A stretch of 64,000 nt of DNA from Diaphorobacter limosus (GTDB lineage Bacteria; Pseudomonadota; Gammaproteobacteria; Burkholderiales; Burkholderiaceae_C). Shown here piece by piece: positions 23,096 through 34,600 of this stretch. The stretch covers positions 3,871,001 through 3,935,000 of the forward strand of contig NZ_CP136921.1 of the NCBI RefSeq assembly GCF_033100095.1, given 5' to 3'. How positions within the stretch are numbered: position 1 is the first letter of the stretch; each line of letters opens with the position of its first letter. The notes beneath the pieces were generated by a model. That model did no database searches. It worked only from the letters and a program-made list of their open reading frames with translations, and was not told the origin of the DNA. Made by a program: the position numbers and the translations under genes.

Positions 23096-25327
23096 TCAGC
23101 CCCGCGGCTGCGGTTGCAGCAACTGCCACAGCCGCCCCGGCGTCAGCGGCATGGTCAGGCGTGGCGCCAGATCCGCGCGGCCGGCGCGTGCCAGGGCGTC
23201 GGCCACGGCGTTGACCACGCAGGGCGTGGCGCCAATCGTGCCCAGCTCGCCCACGCCCTTCACGCCCAGCGGGTTGTTCAGGCAGGGGGTGGACTCGTCC
23301 ATGGTCATCTGGAACGGGGGCGTGTCCAGCGCCCGCAACAGCGCGTAGTCCATCAGGCTGCCGGAGAGCAGCTGGCCGCTGGCCGCGTCGTAGGCGACTG
23401 CTTCGCTCAGCGCCTGGCCCAGGCCCTGCACGGCGCCGCCTTCAAGCTGGCCGCGCACGATCAGCGGATTCACCACCCGGCCCACGTCGTTCACGCTGGC
23501 GTAGCGCACGACCTGCACGGCGCCGGTCTGCGGGTCGAGTTCAACCTCGCAAATATGGCAGCCGTTGGGCCAGGACGGGCCTGCGACGGCGCTGGTGCTG
23601 TCCACGAAGATCTGCCGCTCTGGCTGGCGCGCGGCCAGTTCCGCCAGGTTCAGCCCCAGGTCGGTGCCGGCCACCTGGTAGCGCCCCGCCTGGTACTGCA
23701 CGTCGTGCACCGAGGCCTCCAGCGCCTGCGCGGCCAGTTCGCGCCCATGCTCTATGGCGCGCTCGGCGCCTGTGCGCATGGCCGAGCCACCGGTGAACAG
23801 CGAGCGCGAGCCGGCGCTGCCGAAGCCGTCGCCGCGATCGGTGTCGCCCAGCACCACGCGCACCTGCTCTATCGGGATGCCGAAGGCGTCCACCACCAGC
23901 TGCGCCAGCGACGTGGCAATGCCCTGGCCCATGGCGTTGACGGCCGAGAACACCTCGACCACGCCGTCGGCCTGGATGGTGACGGTGACGCGCTCCTCGA
24001 AGGCGTTGCCGCCGGTCCATTCCAGAAAGGTGGCGATGCCGAGCCCGCGCCACAGGCCGCGTGCCTGCGAGGCGGCGGCGCGCGCGGCAAAACCCTGCCA
24101 GTCGGCCAGCGGCAGGGCCTGGTCCATCACCCGCTCGAAGCGCCCGCTGTCGTACTGCTGGCCCATGGCGTTGGTGTAGGGCATTTGCTCGGGACGGATG
24201 AAGTTGCGCCGGCGCAAGCTGAGGCGGTCTATGCCGGTCTGGCGCGCAGCCTCGTCGATGAGCCGCTCCATCAGGTAGATGGCCTCGGGCCGGCCCGCGC
24301 CGCGGTAGGCGCCGGTGGACGCAGTGTTCGTCAGCACGGCCTGGAAGTGAAAGTCGATCACCGGGATGTCGTAGACGCTGGTCTGCACCCAGGGGCCGAT
24401 CATCAGCTGGATGGCCACGCCCGTGGGTGTGGCGTAGGCGCCCACGTTGGCCTGCGAGTGCAGGCGCAGCGCCAGGATGCGGCCTTGCGCATCCAGCGCC
24501 ATCTCGGCCTGGCTGACCACGTCGCGCCCGTGGGCCGACGACAAAAAATCTTCGCCGCGCTGCGCCACCCATTTCACCGGGCGCCGCAGCTGCCAGGCGG
24601 CCCAGGCGGTGGCCACATCCTCGGGGTAGGCCGAGGTCTTCATGCCAAAACCGCCGCCCACGTCGCCCACCAGCACGCGCACCTGCTGGCTTGGTAGCCC
24701 CAGGCAGTCGCAGACCAGCTTGCGCACGCCGCTGGGCATTTGCGTGCTCATGCGCAGCAGCAGGCGCCCATCGGCGGCATCCACCCAGGCCAGTAGCGAG
24801 CGCGGCTCCAGCGTCACCGCGGCCACGCGCTGGTTGCTGACGGCCAGGCGCACCACCTGCGCGGCGCGCGCGAAGGCCTGGGCGCAGGCGCCGGCGTCGC
24901 CATGGCGCATCGCGGCGGCGATGTTGTCGGGCGCCTGGGGCGTGAGCTGCGGTGCGCCCGGGGCCAGGGCGTCGGCCACGCGCTCATGCGCCAGCGGCCG
25001 GCGCGCGGGGCTGGCGCCGGGGCCGCCATCCGCGCGCTTGAAGCCGGGGCCGGGCAGGGGCTTGATGCCCGCGGCCACCAGGTCGGCGCCGGTGTAGACG
25101 GCCAGCACTCCGGGCAGGGCGCGCGCCGCGTCCGCATCCACGCCGCGCAGGCGGGCGTGGGCGTGGGGCGAGCGCACGAACACCAGGTGCGCCAGCCCGT
25201 CCGGCGCAAAGTCGTCCACGTAGCGGCCCTCGCCGCGCAGCAGCTGTGCGTCTTCCAGGCGCGGCACGGCCTGGCCGCTGCCAAAGCGGCTGGCCTGGGG
25301 AGGGGAGGGGGTGGCGGTGCTGGTCAA
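23096..25327 (-). CDS. Xanthine dehydrogenase-family molybdopterin-binding subunit, internally deleted
   Basis: Large subunit of a molybdenum hydroxylase (xanthine dehydrogenase / CO dehydrogenase CoxL / aldehyde oxidase type). The TTG at 25327 has AGGAG eight bases upstream; an ATG at 25354 is the alternative. Cofactor-binding stretches are present: VGDVGGGFGMKTSAYPED, AYRGAGRPEAIYLMERLIDE, MGQGIATSLAQLVVDAFGIP and GVKGVGELGTIGATP with the active-site Glu. The N-terminal a/b-hammerhead domain lacks about 40-45 residues: RRPLAHERV runs straight into ADALAPGAPQLT where the VGEPVAAVVA...YEPLPAVV part normally lies. The 2Fe-2S and FAD subunit genes are not adjacent. Activity is doubtful. Confidence 0.8.
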   Translation of the reverse strand: MTSTATPSPPQASRFGSGQAVPRLEDAQLLRGEGRYVDDFAPDGLAHLVFVRSPHAHARLRGVDADAARALPGVLAVYTGADLVAAGIKPLPGPGFKRADGGPGASPARRPLAHERVADALAPGAPQLTPQAPDNIAAAMRHGDAGACAQAFARAAQVVRLAVSNQRVAAVTLEPRSLLAWVDAADGRLLLRMSTQMPSGVRKLVCDCLGLPSQQVRVLVGDVGGGFGMKTSAYPEDVATAWAAWQLRRPVKWVAQRGEDFLSSAHGRDVVSQAEMALDAQGRILALRLHSQANVGAYATPTGVAIQLMIGPWVQTSVYDIPVIDFHFQAVLTNTASTGAYRGAGRPEAIYLMERLIDEAARQTGIDRLSLRRRNFIRPEQMPYTNAMGQQYDSGRFERVMDQALPLADWQGFAARAAASQARGLWRGLGIATFLEWTGGNAFEERVTVTIQADGVVEVFSAVNAMGQGIATSLAQLVVDAFGIPIEQVRVVLGDTDRGDGFGSAGSRSLFTGGSAMRTGAERAIEHGRELAAQALEASVHDVQYQAGRYQVAGTDLGLNLAELAARQPERQIFVDSTSAVAGPSWPNGCHICEVELDPQTGAVQVVRYASVNDVGRVVNPLIVRGQLEGGAVQGLGQALSEAVAYDAASGQLLSGSLMDYALLRALDTPPFQMTMDESTPCLNNPLGVKGVGELGTIGATPCVVNAVADALARAGRADLAPRLTMPLTPGRLWQLLQPQPRG

Positions 25328-25463
25328 GGCGGGGTCTCCTGTGGCTGTGCCCATGGCGCATGCGGCCACTGTAGCCAATCTGCCCGCGGCGTGCCGTGCC
25401 GTGCGCGGCGGCACCGGCCTTCCTACAATCGCGGCCTTGCCCAGTCTTTTGGAGGAAACCGCC

Positions 25464-26348
25464 ATGGATCAAGACTTGCACCACGACCTGCACGCCCTGC
25501 TGCCCGGACGCGGTGTGGCCAGCCGCCGCCACGCCTTGGGCCTGGTTCTGGGCGCGGGCTATGCCGCGGCCGCCGCGCCGGTGCTGGCGCAGCAGGCGAT
25601 TGCCACGCCCGTCGACGGGCTGGTGGCGGGCGAGGTGAGCTTTGCCGTCAACGGCGCCCAGGTCTACGCCTACCGCGCCGCGCCCCAGGGGCGCACCGGC
25701 TTGCCGGTGGTGCTGGTGGTGTCGGAGATTTTTGGCGTGCACGAGCACATCGCCGATGTCTGCCGGCGCCTGGCGCAGGCGGGCTATCTGGCGATTGCCC
25801 CGGATCTGTTTGCGCGCCAGGGCGACCCCATGGCCTATGGCGAGGTCGCCAAGCTGATGAGCGAGCTGATTGCCAAGGTGCCCGACGCCCAGGTGATGGC
25901 CGACCTGGACGGCGCCGTGCAATGGGCGGGCGCCCATGGCGGCGATCTGAACAAGGTTGCGATCACCGGCTTTTGCTGGGGCGGACGCATCACCTGGCTG
26001 TACGCGGCCCATGGCCCGGTGAAGGCGGGCGTGGCCTGGTATGGCCGGCTGGTGGGGCAGGCCAGTGCGCTGAATCCTAAGCACCCGGTGGACATTGCCG
26101 CCATCCTGAAGGCGCCGGTGCTGGGCCTGTATGGCGAGAAAGATGGCGGCATACCCCTTGACACGGTTGATAGGATGAAAGCGGCGTTGAAGGAGGGATC
26201 GGCCGCAGCCAAGGCCAGCGAGTTCGTGATCTACCCCGATGCGCCCCACGCCTTCCATGCCGACTACCGGCCCAGCTACCGGCAGGATGCCGCGCAGGAC
26301 GGCTGGCGCCGAATGCTGGGCTGGTTCAAGCACAATGGCGTGGTGTGA
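25464..26348 (+). CDS. Exported dienelactone hydrolase-family protein
   Basis: An alpha/beta hydrolase of the dienelactone hydrolase family (294 residues), with GGAGG upstream of the ATG at 25464. Unusually it carries an N-terminal twin-arginine-like signal (SRRHALGLVLGAGYAAAAAP, then VLAQQ), so it probably acts in the periplasm. The catalytic triad is visible as Cys in GFCWGG, Asp in YGEKDGG and His in YPDAPHAFHADY. It would hydrolyse lactones or small esters. It is divergent from the molybdoenzyme gene; a terminator follows it. Confidence 0.88.
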   Translation: MDQDLHHDLHALLPGRGVASRRHALGLVLGAGYAAAAAPVLAQQAIATPVDGLVAGEVSFAVNGAQVYAYRAAPQGRTGLPVVLVVSEIFGVHEHIADVCRRLAQAGYLAIAPDLFARQGDPMAYGEVAKLMSELIAKVPDAQVMADLDGAVQWAGAHGGDLNKVAITGFCWGGRITWLYAAHGPVKAGVAWYGRLVGQASALNPKHPVDIAAILKAPVLGLYGEKDGGIPLDTVDRMKAALKEGSAAAKASEFVIYPDAPHAFHADYRPSYRQDAAQDGWRRMLGWFKHNGVV

Positions 26349-26380
26349 CGCGGTACGCCGCAGCAACGGCAAAGGACAGC

Positions 26381-26404
26381 AAAAGCCCCTCGGGGCTTTT
26401 TTTG
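26381..26404 (+). terminator. Rho-independent terminator
   Basis: AAAAGCCCC-TC-GGGGCTTTT followed by further T residues (a run of eight in all). It ends the dienelactone hydrolase transcript. Confidence 0.85.
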
Positions 26405-26459
26405 ATGGTTTTATGAAAAAAGCCTCTAACCCAATAGGGTAGGGCGCAAACAGCTATGA
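26405..26459 (-). repeat. Dispersed ~60 bp repeat, copy 4 (at ZIP gene start)
   Basis: On the minus strand: GTCATAGCTGTTTGCGCC, later TTAGAGGCTTTTTTCATAAA. It fits the consensus core ATAGCTGTTnGCGC ... AGAGGC ... TTTT. It contains the ATG (26456) and upstream region of the ZIP transporter gene. Confidence 0.5.
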
Positions 26460-27310
26460 CATTAGGAGCAATCATTCTGGCCACCCTGGCCGCGGGCATT
26501 GGTAGCGTGTGGCTGGCGGCGGCGCTGCTGCGCCTGGGGCTGGGCGGGCGCTCGCGCGTGGGGCCGCAGCATCTGCTGAGCCTGGCCGCGGGCGCGCTGC
26601 TGGCCACGGCCTTCACGCTCATACTGCCTGAGGCCTTCGAGGGGCCGGTCGATGCGCAGAACCTGTTCACCACCCTGCTGCTGGGGCTGGTGTTCTTCTT
26701 TCTGCTGGACAAGGCCGAGCTATGGCACCACGGCCACGAGCACAGCCCGGCCGAGCGGCAGCTCCACGGCCATGGCACTAGCCATGCGCATGCCGAGCAT
26801 GGCCATCAGCACGATCACCACGATCACCACGACCACGATCACCACCATCACCACGGCCATGGCGGCTGGTCGCTGCTGACCGGCGACAGCGTGCACTGCT
26901 TTGGCGACGGCATCCTGATCGCCTCGGCCTTCGTGGCCGACATGCGCCTGGGGGTGGTGGCGGCGCTGTCGGTGCTGGCGCACGAGGTGCCGCACCATAT
27001 CGGCGACCTGGTGGTGCTGCGCCACAGCAGCCACCACCGCAATGCGGCCCTGCTCAAGGTCTCGCTGGCCGGCGCGGTGACGGCGCTGGGCGGCATGGTG
27101 GGCTACTACCTGGTGGGCCTGTGGGACGGGGCGCTGCCGTACTTCCTCACAATAGCTGCCAGCAGCTTTATTTATGTGGCCCTGGCGGACTTGATTCCGC
27201 AGCTGCAAAAACGATTGAGCGCCGCGCAGACGTTGGCGCAGATCGCCTGGCTGGCGGCCGGCATCATCGCCGTGACCGTGATTGGTGCGCTGGCGCACCA
27301 TGGGCATTGA
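26456..27310 (+). CDS. ZIP-family divalent metal transporter
   Basis: A 284-residue zinc/iron-permease (ZIP) protein with about eight transmembrane helices. A long histidine-rich loop (residues ~93-140, alternating His/Asp/Gly) lies between TM3 and TM4 and would gather metal in the cytoplasm. The metal path is marked by DSVHCFGDGILIASAF (TM4) and AHEVPHHIGDLVVL (TM5), equivalents of HNxxDG and HExPHExGD. Zinc or a similar divalent ion is the likely substrate; direction cannot be told. The ribosome binding site is weak (GTAGGG, distant), and the start codon lies in a dispersed repeat copy. Confidence 0.85.
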   Translation: MTLGAIILATLAAGIGSVWLAAALLRLGLGGRSRVGPQHLLSLAAGALLATAFTLILPEAFEGPVDAQNLFTTLLLGLVFFFLLDKAELWHHGHEHSPAERQLHGHGTSHAHAEHGHQHDHHDHHDHDHHHHHGHGGWSLLTGDSVHCFGDGILIASAFVADMRLGVVAALSVLAHEVPHHIGDLVVLRHSSHHRNAALLKVSLAGAVTALGGMVGYYLVGLWDGALPYFLTIAASSFIYVALADLIPQLQKRLSAAQTLAQIAWLAAGIIAVTVIGALAHHGH

Positions 27311-27313
27311 GCG

Positions 27314-28025
27314 TTAGCCCGCCAGCGCCTCGCGCACTGCCGCCACCTGGCGGCGTGAGACGGGCAGCAGCTCGGTCAGGCCCTGCAGGCGCACGGCCCA
27401 GCCCTCGCCCTCGGCCGCGTCGTAATGCCGCTCCAGTGCGCGCATGGCGCGGCGCGCCACCAGGGTGCTGCGGTGCACGCGCAAGAAATGCGCCGCATGG
27501 CGCGCCTCCAGCTCCGACAGCGCGTCGTCCACGATGAAGCTGCGTGTGGCGGTGCGCACGGTGACGTACTTCTGCTCGGCGCGCAGGAACAGTACCTCGG
27601 CCAGCGGCACGCGCTCGGTGCGGCCGCGCTCCTGTATCAATAGCGTCTCGCCATTGTCCGGTGCGGCCAGTGGCGTGGATGTTGCCTGACCGCTGGCGCT
27701 GCAGGCGCACGGGCTTGGTCAGGTAGTCCACGGCGTCGAGCTCGAAGGCCGACAGCGCATGGTCCGCATGGGCGGTGACGAAGACGATGGTCGGCGGGTG
27801 CGGCAGGCGCCTGATTTGCTGCGCCAGCGCAAGCCCGTCCTGGCCCGGCATGTGGATGTCCAGCAGCACCAGATCGACGGCGCGCCCGCCGCTGATGTTG
27901 AGCTGCGCCAGCGCGTCGGCGGCGTGCGCCGCTTCGCTGACCTGGTGGCGCGCGTCGCAATCGCCCAGCAGGGTGCGCAGGCGGCTGCGGGCCAGAAGTT
28001 CGTCGTCCACGATGAGGATGTGCAT
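27314..28025 (-). pseudogene. LytTR-type response regulator, frameshifted in linker
   Basis: An AlgR/LytT-like response regulator in two frames. The receiver part (start 28025, MHILIVDDELLARSRLRTLL) has the phosphoacceptor LLLDIHMPGQDG and the conserved Lys in VDYLTKPVRLQR. The LytTR DNA-binding part (LIQERGRTERVPLAEVLFLR, SELEARHAAHFLRVHRSTLV) is in another frame, ending at 27314. The break is at about 27690-27705. The linker also looks shorter than in relatives, where a helical RLQALQQAL-like stretch follows, so the change is probably a small deletion. As read, no full-length regulator is made. The upstream kinase gene is intact. Confidence 0.8.
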
Positions 28026-28042
28026 GGGGCCTTTCAATCCGG

Positions 28043-29104
28043 TCAACAAGGGAGAGAAATGCGCACCTGGTACAGGCCGTTGTGCATGCCGGCGCTGAAG
28101 TCGCAGTCCACATCGTGCAGCAGGCGCAGGCGCTCGCGCACATTGGCCTGGGCGATGCCGTGGCCGCGCGGGCGCTCGTCGCTCCCTGCACCTTCACTTG
28201 GCCGGGTGTTGGTGATGGTCAGCACCACGCGGCTGCCACGCTGCTCGGCGGTGATGCGCAGTTTTCCGCCATGGGCGCTGGGTTCCACGCCATGCTTGAC
28301 GGCGTTTTCCACCAGCGGCTGCAAGAGCAGCGGCGGCAGGCGCGCGGCGTGGGCGCGTGGGTCTATCTGCCACTGCACGCGCATGCGCTCGCCAAAACGC
28401 ACCTGCTCTATGTCCAGGTAGCGCCGCGCCAGGGTGATTTCTTCTTCCAGCGTGGCCGATTCGCCCTGCTCGACAAGGGCGTGGCGAAACAGGTCGCTCA
28501 GGTCTTCCAGCAGGGCCTCGGCCTTGGCGGGCTCGTCGCGTACCAGGGCAATGGCGCTGTTCAAGGTATTGAACAAGAAATGCGGGCGTATGCGCGACTG
28601 CAGCTCGGTCAGGCGCGCCGCCGTGGCCGCCGGCGTGCGCGCGCGGGCGCGCAGCTGCAGCGCCGTGACCAGCAGGGCCGACAGCAGGGCGCCGCTGGCC
28701 GCGCAGGCCAGCCAGGGCGGAGCCTCGCCCGCCGCGCCGGCCAGCAGCAGCATGGCGCAGGCATACAGCCCCGCCAGCATGCCCAGCAGCACGCCGGCCG
28801 CGTATTGCAGCGGCGGCGGCAGGCGCTGCAGGGCATTCTTGAGGCTGCAGGCCGTGACCAGCCAGAGCAGCGTGGCCGGCAGGGCCGCGCCGGTGAGCAG
28901 GGCCAGGCGCGCCAGCCAGTCGCCGGGGCCGGTGGTGCCGAACAGCGCGCACACGCCCAGCACCACCTCGACGAAGAGCACGGCGCGCAGCACCACCCCC
29001 ACCTGGCAGGCGTCGAACACCAGGGCGCGGCCCATGGCGGCCACGCGCGGCGCTGGCTCGTGCAGGGGGGCGGGGTGGGTCGATAAAATTCGCGTTTCTT
29101 GCAT
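28043..29104 (-). CDS. LytS/AlgZ-type sensor histidine kinase
   Basis: A 353-residue membrane histidine kinase of the His_kinase/LytS group. Four or so transmembrane helices fill residues 30-150. The phosphorylation motif is [20 protein letters not shown], followed by the DHp-like region and an ATPase domain with [12 protein letters not shown] (N box) and [16 protein letters not shown] (G box). It lies 17 bp upstream of the response regulator, its expected partner, which is broken. The start at 29104 is preferred; a second ATG at 29035 would shorten it by 23 residues. It is divergent from argH. Confidence 0.85.
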   Translation of the reverse strand: MQETRILSTHPAPLHEPAPRVAAMGRALVFDACQVGVVLRAVLFVEVVLGVCALFGTTGPGDWLARLALLTGAALPATLLWLVTACSLKNALQRLPPPLQYAAGVLLGMLAGLYACAMLLLAGAAGEAPPWLACAASGALLSALLVTALQLRARARTPAATAARLTELQSRIRPHFLFNTLNSAIALVRDEPAKAEALLEDLSDLFRHALVEQGESATLEEEITLARRYLDIEQVRFGERMRVQWQIDPRAHAARLPPLLLQPLVENAVKHGVEPSAHGGKLRITAEQRGSRVVLTITNTRPSEGAGSDERPRGHGIAQANVRERLRLLHDVDCDFSAGMHNGLYQVRISLPC

Positions 29105-29155
29105 CTCGCGGCACCCGGGCGTTCCGGCTGTCGTAACCCTCGGATTATTGCCCCC

Positions 29156-30616
<1,461 letters not shown>

Positions 30617-30630
30617 GGCAGGGCCGCCCC

Positions 30631-31596
30631 ATGACCCTGACCCGCCGCCACCTGCTGGCCTGCGCCGCCGCCTGCGCTACGTTGCCCGCCTGGGCCGACG
30701 CCCATAAGCCCCTGCGCGTGCTGGTGGGCTTTCCGCCCGGCGGTGGCTCGGACGCCATTGCCCGCCTGCTGGCCGACAAGCTCAAGGACGTACTGGGCCA
30801 GCCCGTGGTGGTGGACAACCGCCCCGGCGCGGGCGGGCAGATCGCGGCCCAGGTACTCAAGGCTGCGCCGGCCGACGGCGGCACGGTGTTCCTCACGCAC
30901 GATCACACCATCTCCATCCTGCCGCAGGTGGTGAAGAACCCGGGCTTCGAGCCCGCGCGGGACTTTGTCGCCGTGGGCGGCTTTGCCACCTTCGTCAACT
31001 GCCTGGCCGTGCCAGCCGCAACGCCGGCGGCCAGCTTTGGCGAATTCGTGCAGTGGGTGCAGCGGGACAGGGCTGGCAAGAGCGCCGTGGGCATACCGGC
31101 GCCGGCCTCCACGCCCGAGTTTTTGGTCCGGCTGCTGGGCCAGCGCTACCAGATCGACCTGACGGCCGTGCCCTACCGCGGCAGCGCGCCCATGATTGCC
31201 GACATGCTGGGCAACCAGATACCGGCCGGCATCGGCTCGGTGCAGGACTTCATCGAGAACCACCGCGCCGGCAAGCTGCGCGTGCTGGCCGTGCTGGGCG
31301 CCAGGCGCCAGGCGGCCCTGCCCGACGTGCCCACCTTCGCCGAGCTGGGCCTCAAGGGTTTTGAGGACACACCGTACTACGGCTTCTATGCGCCCGCGGG
31401 CACGCCGCAGGCCTTCATCCAGCGTTTTTCCGACGCCCTGGCCCAGGTGGTCGCCATCCCCGAGGTGCGCGATCAGCTCACGGCCATGGGCCTCACCGTG
31501 GGCGCCATGACGCCCGAGCAGCTGACGACGCGCGAACGCGCCTACACGGCGGTGTGGCGGCGCATCATCTTGGACAGCGGCTTCAGGCCGCAGTGA
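30631..31596 (+). CDS. Bug/TctC-family periplasmic solute-binding protein
   Basis: A 321-residue Bug receptor. The signal peptide (MTLTRRHLLACAAACATLPA, then WADA) begins with a twin-arginine-like TRRHLL. The body shows RVLVGFPPGGGSDAIARLLA, VVVDNRPGAGGQIAAQVLK and VPYRGSAPMIADMLGNQIPA. It lies between argH and the alpha-2-macroglobulin gene on the same strand with short gaps (14 and 19 bp). Co-transcription is possible though no functional link is known. Ligand unknown. Confidence 0.88.
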   Translation: MTLTRRHLLACAAACATLPAWADAHKPLRVLVGFPPGGGSDAIARLLADKLKDVLGQPVVVDNRPGAGGQIAAQVLKAAPADGGTVFLTHDHTISILPQVVKNPGFEPARDFVAVGGFATFVNCLAVPAATPAASFGEFVQWVQRDRAGKSAVGIPAPASTPEFLVRLLGQRYQIDLTAVPYRGSAPMIADMLGNQIPAGIGSVQDFIENHRAGKLRVLAVLGARRQAALPDVPTFAELGLKGFEDTPYYGFYAPAGTPQAFIQRFSDALAQVVAIPEVRDQLTAMGLTVGAMTPEQLTTRERAYTAVWRRIILDSGFRPQ

Positions 31597-31615
31597 GTTG
31601 GCAAAGGATCCCGGC

Positions 31616-34600
31616 ATGAATGGCGGCGTGCGCGGGGCGATGGCGGCTCTGCTTCTTCTGGCCACGGCTGCGGCCCAGGCCCTCACCGTGACCAGCCTCT
31701 CGCCCCAGGGCGAGGTCGCGCAGGTGCGCCAGGTGGTCGCCAAGTTCGACGCGCCGGCCGTGCGCCTGGGCGACCCGCGGGCGCCGGCGCCGTTCACGCT
31801 GGCCTGCAGCGACCCCGATGCTGCTCGGGGCCAGGGCCGCTGGAGCGGCGAGCGCGAGTGGGTCTATGAGTTTGCGCAGGACTTGCCGCCCGGCGTGCGC
31901 TGCACGGTCAGTGCAAAACCAGGGTTCAAATCGGCCTCTGGCGCCCTACTGTCAAGCGCTAAAAGCTATCAATTTAATAGTGGTGGCCCGTTTGTGCAAA
32001 GCATACGGCCCGGCACCCATGAGGCGATTGACGAGGAGCAGTTCTTTGTGCTGCAGCTCAATGGCCCGGCCAGCGTCGCTAGCCTGCAAGAGCATATGTG
32101 GTGCTTGGCCGATGGCGTGGGCGAGCGTGTGCCGGTGCGCCTGGTCGAGGGCGCGCAGCGCACCGAGCTGCTGCGCGCGCTGCATCTGGACAAGGCGGCA
32201 GCCAAGGAGCCGCTCCGCTACGCGACGCTGACCTGCGGGCGCCGGCTCACGGCCGGCAGCAAGATGCAGCTGGTCTACGGGCGCGGCGTGGCCACGCCCA
32301 GCGGCGTGGCCAATGCGGTGGAAAAGCGCTTTGCCTACCAGGTGCGCCAGCCCTTCACGGCCGAATTCGCCTGCGAGCGCGAGAACGCCCAGTCCGACTG
32401 TCTGCCGATACGCCCGCTGCGCCTGGCATTCAACGCGCCCGTGACGCGCAAGCAGGCCCAGGGCATACGCCTGAAGGGCGGCGGCCAGACCCTGATGCCC
32501 ACCATGGACGGCGCGCAGGAGGGCGATGCGCTGGTCGATGCCGTGGCCTTTGCCGCGCCGCTGACCGCGCAGACCCGATTCACGCTGGAGCTGCCCGGAG
32601 ACTTTCAGGACGCATCGGGCCGCCGCCTGGGCAATGTCGCCAGTTTTCCGCTCAAGGTGGCGACCGGCCCCATGCCGCCGCTGGCCAAGTTTGCCGCCGC
32701 GCCCTTTGGCGTGGTCGAGCGCTACGCCGAGGGCCCGGACGGCCCGGCGCTGCTGCCGGTCACGCTGCGCAACATAGAGGCGCAACTGGACGCCAAGACC
32801 CTGCAGCCCGGCGCGGGGCAGGGGGGCAAGGTAAGCACGCTGCGCGCGGATAGCGACGCCGACATCATTGCCTGGCTGCGCAAGCTGCAGCGCTACGACG
32901 ACCATTACGTGGATCGCAAGCAGGCGCAGCGTGACGTGAAGGGCCCGCTGCCCAAGGTGCTGGACGAGCAGGATGGCGACCAGGTGCAGGCGCGCATGCT
33001 GTCCCTGCTGGCCGGCCAGGCGGGCGTGCGGACGCTGGACATTCCCCAGCCGACCAAGGGCGACCCGCGCCCCTTCGAGGTGGTGGGCATACCGCTGCCG
33101 CCGGGGTTTTCGGTGGTGGAGATCGCCTCGCCGCTGCTGGGCCAGTCGCTGCTGGATGGGCGCCATGGCAGCCCGCGCAGCATGGTGGTGCGCACCAGCG
33201 CACTGGTGACCAACCTGGGCGTGCATTTCAAGCTCGGGCGCGAGAACGCCGTGGCCTGGGTGACCACGCTGGACAAGGGCCAGCCCGTGGCCGGCGCGCG
33301 CGTGCGCGTATCGAGCTGCGACGGGCGTGAGCTGGCCAGCGCCAGCACCGGCGCCGATGGCGTGGCGCGGATCGCCGGCCTGGCGAGCGAGCCGCCGGCC
33401 TGCGGTGGCGAGGGCGAATGGCGCAACGCTTACTTTGTCTCGGCGCGCGCCGGGGACGACATGGCCTTTACCTGGAGCGACTGGCAGCGCGGCATAGAGC
33501 CCTGGCGCTTCAACCTGCCCACCAGCAGCGCGCCGCGCCCCGACGAGGTGGCGCACACCATCTTCGACCGCACCTTGCTGCGCGCGGGCGAAACCCTGTC
33601 GATGAAGCATGTGCTGCGCACGCAGACCGGCGCCGGCTTTGCCCTGCCCAGGCAGCGGCCTGGCACCCTGGTCATCACCCATGTGGGCAGCGGCCAGCAG
33701 TACCAGCAGCCGCTCAAGTGGCGCAACACGGCCACCGGCGGGCTGTCGGCCGAGAGTGAATTTGCCGTGCCAGCGGCCGCCCGGCTGGGCCAGTACCAGG
33801 TGGAGCTGCGCGCCAGCGAAGAGGGCGGCGGCCAGCAGTCGGGCAGCTTTCGCGTGGAGGAATTCCGCCTGCCGGTGTTCGAGGGGCGCGTGACGCCCGT
33901 GGCCGGCAAGCCCCTGGTGCGCGCGCGCAGCGTGCCGGTGGACGTGCAGGTGAGCTATGTCTCCGGCGGGCCGGCGGCACGCCTGCCGGTGCGCGTGTCG
34001 GCCATGGTGGCGCCCAAGCCGCTGCAGTTTGCCGATTTCGAAGCCTTCAGCTTTGCCCCGCCGCGCAAGCGTGATGCGGTGAACAACAGCGATGAGGAAG
34101 AGCCCGCCGCCAGCCAGAACCAGCGCGTGGTGGCCGACAAGCGGCCTTTGATGCTGGACGCAAACGGCACCGGCCGTCTCGACATTGACGACATTGCGCG
34201 CCAGGCGCAGGCCCAGGATCTGGTGCTGGAGGCCAGCTACGCCGACCCCAATGGCGAGCTGCAGACCCTGCGCAGCACCAGCACGCTGTGGCCCGCCGCC
34301 GTGGTGGCCGGCGTCAAGACCGAGGGCTGGGTGTCCAGCGGCTCCAAAGTGCGCCTGCAGGCGCTGGCCCTGTCGCTCGATGGCAAGGCGCAAGCGGGCG
34401 TGCCACTGGCCGTGCAGGCCATTGCGCGCAGCACCACCAGCAGCAGAAAGCGCATGGTGGGGGGCTTCTACAGCTACGACAACCGTGTCGAGACCAAGGA
34501 CCTGGGCACGCTGTGCACCGGCAAGAGCGACGCGCGCGGCCTGCTGCTGTGCGACGCCCGGCTGGAAGAGGCCGGCGAGGTGGAACTGGTCGTCACCGCG

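Noticed and set aside
26800..26870. CACCACGAT-type repeats taken as a microsatellite or CRISPR-like array
   Set aside because: They encode the His-rich loop of the ZIP transporter; repeat units are codons, there are no spacers.
27150..27172. Another dispersed-repeat copy in the ZIP gene (AATAGCTGCCAGCAGCTTTA)
   Set aside because: Only the short ATAGCTG core matches; the second half of the consensus is missing, and it encodes a transmembrane helix.
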